Translations under genes and position numbers: made by a program | The notes under the pieces: generated by a model | What the model was told of the DNA's origin: nothing | Seen by the model: the letters and a program-made list of their open reading frames with translations, nothing else | The model's database searches: none | Source of the DNA: Pleurodeles waltl | Taxonomy: Eukaryota; Chordata; Amphibia; Caudata; Salamandridae | Direction of reading: 5' to 3' | Assembly: GCF_031143425.1 (NCBI RefSeq) | Contig: NC_090446.1 | Span: forward strand, 655,175,717-655,239,716 | Length of the DNA stretch: 64,000 nucleotides | Shown: in pieces, positions 57,456 to 64,000 of the stretch | Layout: each line of letters opens with the position of its first letter | Numbering within the stretch: position 1 is the stretch's first letter

Positions 57456-58084
57456 GGGGGTCATTCTGACCCCCCCGGGCGGCGGAAGCCGCCCGCCTGG
57501 CGGGAACTGCCAGAAGACCGTACCGCGGTCCAAAGACCGCAGCGGTCATTTTGACTTTCCCGCTGGGCTGGCGGGCGACCGCCAAAAGGCCGCCCGCCCG
57601 CCCAGCGGGAAAGCCCCAGCAACGAAGAAGCCGGCTCCTAATGGAGCCGGCGGAGTTGCTAGTGTGCGACGGGTGCAGTTGCACCTGTCGCGATTTTCAG
57701 TGTCTGCTTAGCAGACACTGAAAATCCTGTTGGGGCCCTGCTAGGGGGCCCCTGCAGTGCCCATGCCAGTGGCATGGGCACTGCAGGGACCCCCAGGGGC
57801 CCCACGACACCCGTTCCCGCCATCCTGTTTCTGGCGGTGAAAACTGCCAGAAACAGGATGGCGGGAAGGGGGTCGGAATCCCCATGGTGGCGCTGCTTGC
57901 AGTGCCGCCGTGGAGGATTCCCTGGGGCAGGGGAAAACCGCCAGGAAACCGCCGGTTTCCCTTTTCTGACCGCGGCTTTACCGCCGCGGTCAGAATGGCC
58001 CCAGAAGCACCGCCAGCCTGTTGGCGGTGCTTCCGCGGTCGTTGGCCCTGGCGGTCCATGACCACCAGGGTCAGAATGACCCCC
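57456..58084. mobile_element. 629-bp Harbinger-type MITE, TSD TAA
   Basis: The left end GGGGGTCATTCTGACCCCCC matches the inverted right end GGGGGTCATTCTGACCCTGG. TAA flanks both sides (57453-57455; 58085-58087). The interior is very GC-rich with nested inverted repeats, for example TTTTCAGTGTCTGC / GCAGACACTGAAAA at 57693-57725. Its ends resemble the right end of Harbinger-1, so a Harbinger-1-like transposase may have moved it. Confidence 0.92.
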
Positions 58085-58389
58085 TAAATCACCTATACTG
58101 TCTTGATCACTTCCAGTACTGCATTATGATTAACTGTCTACCGACTATACATTGCTCTTAACTAATATTGCTCGGTATCACATACACAATCTTGCATGCA
58201 ATTGCACATTACATTTTATCCATGTTTGCCATTGTCAAAGAAAAACTCATATAATATACAAACATGAAATGGAGTCCACTTTGTCCTCAACTTAAAGACT
58301 GCAACTTTGGGCCCTACCCTTCCTGTGAATAGACAGAACTTTAGGTAACACGGTTTCTGCTTACCATATCATAAATGCACAAAAGTCTA

Positions 58390-59117
58390 TGTAGCAGGGT
58401 AGGTGGTATTCTGGTAGCAGCAGCCAGTTGAGGACAAACGGGACTCCCGGCTGGCTCTCCAAAAGTTGGGAGAAGGCTGGAATAAAGAGCAACAAGACTT
58501 TTCTGGCATGGCAAAAGTAGATTTAATCAGTACAGCCAGGAGACTACTCACCTCAAAAGAGCCAAAAAGCTGATCACATATGACTGCTTGCAAGCAGCCC
58601 TTTATATAGTCACAAAAATGCTGACTTCACACATGTTATCTTAAAAACCAAGATAAAGTGGCAGAATAAAAACGTATTATATACTTTCACATAAGCACCA
58701 CATCACCTGCGTCCTAAAACTTGTGACTCTATGTCCCCCTTATCGTAATCCTAACAGAGCTTTGATAAAACATTACATTTCCTTCCCCAAGTGTATAAGC
58801 GTTTATTGCTTAGTTTCGAAGATGTCTTATCTGACTCTGTATACTCTTGACTAAAGTTACCTTTGATCAATATTTTCTAAGTCGCGTCTGAATTGACAAT
58901 GAGAATGAAATACGGATTGTGCGCTGTAATCATAAACTCTTCAAGGTTTGCTAAAAATATTTTTACATTTAACTGAAACTTGCTGAGTTTGTGCTCTGCT
59001 TTCTGGTGAACTCTGACCTGTTTTCTGTCATTACAGCTGGGGATTATACTGCTTTTTACCTACGAATAGTTCTACAACGTTCTCTACTGATGTCTGTGGT
59101 GGTGAGATTTCCTCGCA
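58390..59117 (-). repeat. 5' LTR of the endogenous retrovirus
   Basis: On -, the LTR contains CTATATAAAG (TATA box, 58602-58611), an ATTAAA-type poly(A) signal near 58522, and ends CTACCCTGCTACA at 58390. It aligns with the 3' LTR at 30792-31412. The right boundary may extend to 59136, where another TG/CA end is possible. A primer-binding site beside the inner end was not recognised. Confidence 0.78.
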
Positions 59118-62100
59118 TTTTATTCTTTCCTTAACAGTGGCTTGTGTTTTAATAGTAGGTTAGTTATATTTTTGGAGATATTTTTAATGGTTGTATTTGT
59201 GATTTTATTTGAATTCATGAGGTGCATTCTTTGGTGTGCTTAAATGTTGATGTTTTATTTTTTGTAGAGAGTGTATCTGTTAAGCTGATTTTAATATTTG
59301 AAGTATATGGATTCGTGTATTCTTTACGTGATTATATTTATATAAGTGTTTTTTTCTTCTAAACTTAAAGCATCTTATATGTGAAACACTGAAGCAGAAA
59401 TTGTACTTTTTTGAATGTATATATGTACACACACACACACACACTGTTAGTTTTACTATAAAGAAGAAACATTTTCAAATTTGCATGGATAAATTATAAA
59501 GTTGTATTTTGCTCTTAAAATCCACTTTCAATGTAATATTATATTATTAAGAAACATTGAATGTATCTTTCTGTAATCATATCAGATATTTAAGTTTATT
59601 AGATGTTTAAGGTAAGGATTGTTACTTTTTAGATATTACATTTCTTATAGTCAATATTTTTGTAGCAGCTATTTTTTAACTTATTATATTTTCTCACTAT
59701 TTTGCAGGGAGTGTCATTCTTAAATGTCAATATATTTTTATTACCTGCATGTTTACTTCAATATTTTTAAGTCACAGTAGTTTTTCAGTTGGTATTGTGA
59801 TGTACAAGCCATAGTCAAGACATGGAAAATGATTGCTGCTCTATTACAACAGAATCAGCCATGCTTCTCTATTAAGCACACAACTTTTGAAATTCCTTAA
59901 AATGAAAGCTTTCACTTGGGCTTGTGGAATATAGTGAAGAAGCGGACACTGCCTGTTCATCAGCCACCAAAAAGTATGGTACAAGAGATTCCAACTCCTT
60001 CACCAAGACTTTTACCCCAGGTGATTATTCCACTGTAGCCTGCATCTAAATGTGTTGCACTGTATTGGAGGTTGTCTCAATATCTCATCATCTAGTCTCG
60101 TGTAAGATCACAGATACAGTAGGCAGTAGTATTCTGGTATGTAATGGGGTTCCTCACCAGACTAAGATCACACAGAGAAATATTAACAATATTCTTAGGT
60201 ACTTACATCACCCTTCCTGCTGGCAGAGTTTATAATGTGAAGCGCAAAGTGTATGTGTCTTGCCATAGTAAATTATGAAGAGAAAATCTGTTATGTACAC
60301 TACGGGCTGACTTACAAAGCTTTTCCGTACATGTTAGACCTGTACTTGGAAATTATATAATTTGCACATGCATAAAAAATGAAAAAATTACAAAACCACA
60401 AACAGCTATGTCCTGATGTTTTGAAGTGTGAAGCCTATGCATTTGTAACATACATAAACATAGTTTACTTCGACAGGTGTTAATTATGAGACCGTGAAAA
60501 CTGATGGCCATTTCCGGAGGCATAACCATGAAAAAGTGGATGTCAGAGGAGAAGTCAAGAATATGCATTGAACATATTGTGTATGCTTATAGAGTTTTGG
60601 ACTTCAGGGGAATTTGTGAAGATTTAGAGATACAACTTACGCTCAATTGGGCCTGTCTTAAGACAATTTAAACTGAAGTACAGAAGGTGTTTTTATAAGA
60701 AAAGAGGAAATTGAAAAATATAATGAATGTGAAATGTTGTAATTTTTGTAATCACGCTTAAGCAGGTACGATTACTGAAACAGGCACAAGACAGGTGTCT
60801 TTAAGAATATCACATTTCAATGGATTTTTCTTGCAATGCATTCGTAATGCATAACTACATAACTATGCATGAAAATTTGCTGCAGTTTATAACTTATTCA
60901 ACCTTAGGAGTAGGGGAAAGGAGTCTCAGATTCAACTTTTGGGGTTTTGTGTGAATATTCCTGATGTTAGAATCTAGAAGATGAAGGATCCAAAAAACAA
61001 CAGCTAGCCAGGACAAAAACCTGGATCCAAAAGGATGCAATTAGTTACAAAGAAATGAAATACCCAAGAAGGAAATGACTCAAATAGTTGGCCTCACCAA
61101 AGTACACTGCAGCACCTTTCTCAGGTAGTATAAGATTGTTTGGTCAGTTGCTGCACTGCTGACATTAGCCGATTTTCAGAATGCATCATAAATTAAGGTT
61201 CCATTTGGAATGTGAAAACCATGCAATCCTAAAATTTCTCTGTATGCAGTAATCATGTGGTATTGTCAGTGACATTCAGTCCATCTGGATGCAATGATTT
61301 TAAACATAACATCCAGATGTTTTCTTTCAAGTTCAGTAGTTCTTTTAAGGCATGCTCAACTGGACCTGCGTCCAACCTTGGCATGTCCCCTTACTGGCCA
61401 CCACCCATGGACACCAACCCTACTTTATTCCTTTTTTGGGTTGTGTGAGACAGTTACTGGAGCACAGTGGTCTGCGCTGGATATGTAGGGAGTTCTGCAG
61501 GACCTAGAAGACACAAACTGGAATCCAAACATATTATCAGGTTGTACAGCAAGTACCCTGGGGCCTAAATGCTACTGAAGACCTCCATGTACACATTGAT
61601 TGAGTTTCCCTTTTAGGCTTTTCAGCTTGGGAAGCAGTTTTTTGTAAGATCTGCATCATTTTAAAACTGTGATCAGTACAATGTTTTCAATTTGTTGAGT
61701 TACCTCCAGTGTATTCCGTCAATTTTCTGTTTGCACTTTTGTCAAAAAATAAATTATTTTGTCACCATTTTCTTTGCAAAGTATAGGCTTGATAGACATG
61801 TGGGTATCCTGCCATTCTTTGGAAATAGCCACTTGGCTTATCTTTCTCATATTTTTACTGTTTATCTGTGAAGGACAGGTTTTCTCATGTTTACAGTATC
61901 AGCATTAGATATACATGATATTTGTGTTCACTACAGCAACATAGTAAGCCACTTGGCAGAATTACTAATTGTGGTAACCGGACACAGTATGATCCCTTAG
62001 TTTTGTTTTTGTTTTATTATAATTTATTATTAATTTCACTTTGCTTGATGTATTCCAAAATATATTGTCACCCATGTAAGTATAAACTTATGTATAATTC

Positions 62101-62144
62101 ATGCTGATGACTCACTTGATAAATTGAACCGGCAGGAACATTAT
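59118..62144. other. AT-rich gene-free DNA
   Basis: An (AC)n microsatellite lies at about 59427-59446. No coding, RNA or transposon feature is otherwise recognised. Confidence 0.45.
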
Positions 62145-62659
62145 GGCCCTCATTATGAGTTTGGCCATCAGGCCACCTGTGCTGCCATAACATTTCTGGT
62201 CCTCTTAGGAGTTCACTGCAGGGCCTATGGGCAGAAACAGCGTTTCCGTCAGCCGGTCCTGTGATGAACAGGCCCTTAACATTGATGCCGGCTCCTAATC
62301 GAGCCGGCGCAAATGTGGTGGTGCAACGGGTGCAGCGGGTGCAGCAGCACCCATCGCACTTTCCACTGCCCGTAATTTGGACAGTGGAAAGTTTGATGGG
62401 CAGTCCATGGGGCCCCCAGCACCCCCTTTCTGCCAGCGTTTGCATGGTGGGGCTACTGCCATGCAAAGGCTAGCGGAAAGGGGACTCATAATCCCCAGAG
62501 CAGTGCTGCCCTGGTGGATTACAACCACCAAGACTGCTGCTGGCGGCAACCTGGCGGTACTGGCGGTCCGACTGTGGTGCTTTCGCCATAGTCGTAATGT
62601 CTCAGTCGAACCGTCACTTTGGTGGTGGTCTGACCGCGACCATAACTACAGTGAGGTCC
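62145..62659. mobile_element. About 515-bp Harbinger-type MITE
   Basis: The left end GGCCCTCATTATGAGTTTGG matches a decayed inverted right end GGACCTCACTGTAGTTATGG. The flanks TAT and TAC nearly match. The interior has CTGCCAGCGTTTGCATGG / CCATGCAAAGGCTAGCGG inverted repeats (about 62430-62480). No gene. Confidence 0.78.
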
Positions 62660-62943
62660 TACATCTTTTTTTGAATGTTTGCATTTCTTTTAGATCTATA
62701 TTTTCACTATGTTTTTAAGAGGGTGGTGTTGCACAGATCATGGTTTGGCCGTGAAGAAGACCAGTTGGTTGAAACAAGTTGAGATGAATAAATTATGACT
62801 GCTACACATCCTGGAGCATGAGTTGTTTTTTCATTGCATTTTAGATGAGAGGAAAATGTTTGGAAATGTTGAGTGGATTTCTGCACCAACTGCTCAGCAC
62901 TGACCCATAGGTGGAAGTGGCTGCCTTGCAGAAAATACGTTTT

Positions 62944-62947
62944 ATAT

Positions 62948-62998
<51 letters not shown>
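62944..62998. repeat. (TA)n microsatellite
   Basis: An almost perfect TA run of about 50 bases adjoining the Penelope-like 3' region. Slippage-prone. Confidence 0.95.
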
Positions 62999-62999
<1 letters not shown>

Positions 63000-63000
<1 letters not shown>

Positions 63001-63999
63001 ACATCACCCAGCTGTAGTCAATCACTTCCACCTCGCGAGGCTGGTGCATTTCTGCGGGAAGCTGGAAACCCGCTAATATATAAATATAAGCACCGCAAAG
63101 CTCGTACGGACACCAATTTCACACTCCGGGACCGAGGTTCAAGAGAAAATGTTTATCCAGCAACGTGTTTCGATCTAACGATCTTCTTCATAGTCCGAAA
63201 CAAAAGCATGTGCCCAACTCCCTTTAAAAAAGATGTTTTCAAATGTTGGAAATCATGAAAATGAAGAAAAGACCGTCATCATTGATGATCTGTGTAGAAA
63301 ACAGACTCACTTTACATTTTTCATATAAATGTTCAATGTGGAGATGTACATATAAAATAATGGAATTATTAAATTGTACAAACCAAATTATGGCCAAGTG
63401 GCCTAACATCATACAGAATATTTGTTCATCCAAAATTCTCATAGCAAAGATTACACAAATTTCACTAATCTTCATTTTGCCTTAATCTAATAATACAACC
63501 CTGCTAAACATACCTTCAAATCATAAAGTACAACATTTTTTTCCTATATGATCATCAAATCTCTTCCTTTCATATTCATATTTATCCTCTCCAAGAATAT
63601 AATACATGAAATGAAGCACAAATTGACATTCATGAAAGCAACAACCTAAGTATTAGCTGGCATAATTTATAAGTTTCAAGAAATTCATTAGCCGATATGA
63701 ACAAAAAGTTCCTCATCTGTATTAAGGCCTCCAGGTATACGGCTAATCAGCCGAATTATATATTCAGATTCCATGATCCTGACTCTCTTCTCCTTGTCTC
63801 CTCCTCATTTACTGAGGACAACCCTGTCAATACCATAAAAAGACATATCATCAGCACTTTGTTTGTGCACCAGCGACCAATGTCTTGCCATAGGATGATT
63901 CGGATCACCATTTCTAATGGCCCTTACGTGTTCCACTATTCTTTTTTTGACTGGAAATATCATACTACCTACATAGAGTGGGCAACACAGGCATACCAA
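63000..63999 (-). mobile_element. Penelope-like retroelement 3' end with GIY-YIG nuclease remnant
   Basis: Penelope-like elements encode a reverse transcriptase followed by a GIY-YIG endonuclease. On -, 63999-63688 reads as the nuclease: CPLYVGSM, KKRIVEHVRAIRNGDPN and MARHW near the start, then IDRVVLSK, one in-frame TGA (63811 region), and EKRVRIMESEYIIRLISRIP GGLN with the terminal aromatic/GLN pattern. It ends at TAA 63690-63688. The reverse transcriptase would lie beyond the right edge of the window. 63000-63687 is the presumed untranslated/terminal repeat part, with CGAAACACGTTGCTGG on - near 63150. One stop suggests a relatively young copy. Confidence 0.75.
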
Positions 64000-64000
64000 C

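Larger units (their letters stand above)
30792..59117 (-). mobile_element. Endogenous retrovirus (gamma-/epsilon-like), - strand, interrupted by four DNA transposons
   Basis: Two similar LTRs bracket retroviral segments in the right order on -: 5' LTR 59117-58390, gag/pro region to about 55271, reverse transcriptase 55270-54809 and then 47280 onward, RNase H about 46.8-46.4 kb, integrase 46.1-45.47 kb and then 34.24-33.85 kb, env 33.07-31.45 kb, 3' LTR 31412-30792. Removing the four insertions with one TSD each leaves about 8.3 kb, a normal provirus length. Each gap is explained by an insertion with its own TSD (TAA, TGT, TTT, AAA). The provirus's own flanking duplication is not resolved. Every coding segment carries stops or frameshifts, so it is an old, dead copy. 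Confidence 0.85.

Noticed and set aside
58390..59117. Solo LTR unrelated to the env fragment at 32 kb
   Set aside because: The same LTR type adjoins env at 30.8-31.4 kb, and retroviral genes in the same orientation fill the space between once insertions are removed. One provirus is simpler.
1..64000. tRNA, rRNA or other structured RNA genes
   Set aside because: Scanning by eye found no cloverleaf with A and B box spacing and no rRNA-like blocks. A covariance-model search would be the decisive test.

Overview
The window reads as a stretch of a very large, transposon-rich vertebrate genome. No bacterial operon and no host protein-coding gene is recognisable. Three large PIF/Harbinger DNA transposons, many short Harbinger-type elements with 3-bp target-site duplications (TSDs), an endogenous retrovirus, L1-, L2/CR1- and Penelope-type retroelements and long AT-rich gene-free DNA together suggest a salamander. 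A newt such as Pleurodeles, known for Harbinger expansion, is my best guess; this is inference, not proof.

Layout. 1-7138: Harbinger-1, whose left end lies outside the window. It has an intact 356-residue HARBI1-type transposase on + and two Myb/SANT-like genes on -. 7254-8191: a candidate LTR. About 8225-11860: a decayed L1-type LINE holding a 146-bp MITE. 12617-13319 and 14658-15255: two MITEs. 16.4-19.85 kb: L2/CR1-type LINE remains. 20-30.8 kb: AT-rich DNA with two minisatellites and no gene.

30.8-59.1 kb: one retroviral provirus on the - strand. It has two related LTRs, a gag/pro region, reverse transcriptase, RNase H, integrase and env in the expected order, all disrupted. Later insertions stretched it from about 8.3 kb to 28 kb: a MITE near the 5' LTR (57456-58084, TSD TAA), Harbinger-3 in reverse transcriptase (47281-54808, TSD TGT), Harbinger-2 in integrase (34245-45466, TSD TTT) and a MITE before env (33248-33846, TSD AAA). 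59.1-64 kb: AT-rich DNA, another MITE, a (TA)n tract, and a Penelope-type GIY-YIG nuclease end at the window edge.

The most unusual feature is the shared plan of the Harbinger elements. Each has a transposase, a Myb/SANT gene A and a second Myb/SANT gene B, with A and B both antisense to the transposase. In copies 2 and 3 a TATA box and a short first transposase exon lie close to the terminal repeat, several kb before the main exon, and the splice phases agree. Gene A would then sit antisense inside transposase intron 1. A 98-bp intron splits the catalytic core in copies 2 and 3 and is absent from copy 1. Canonical Harbingers carry one transposase and one Myb-like partner, so this layout deserves a closer look.
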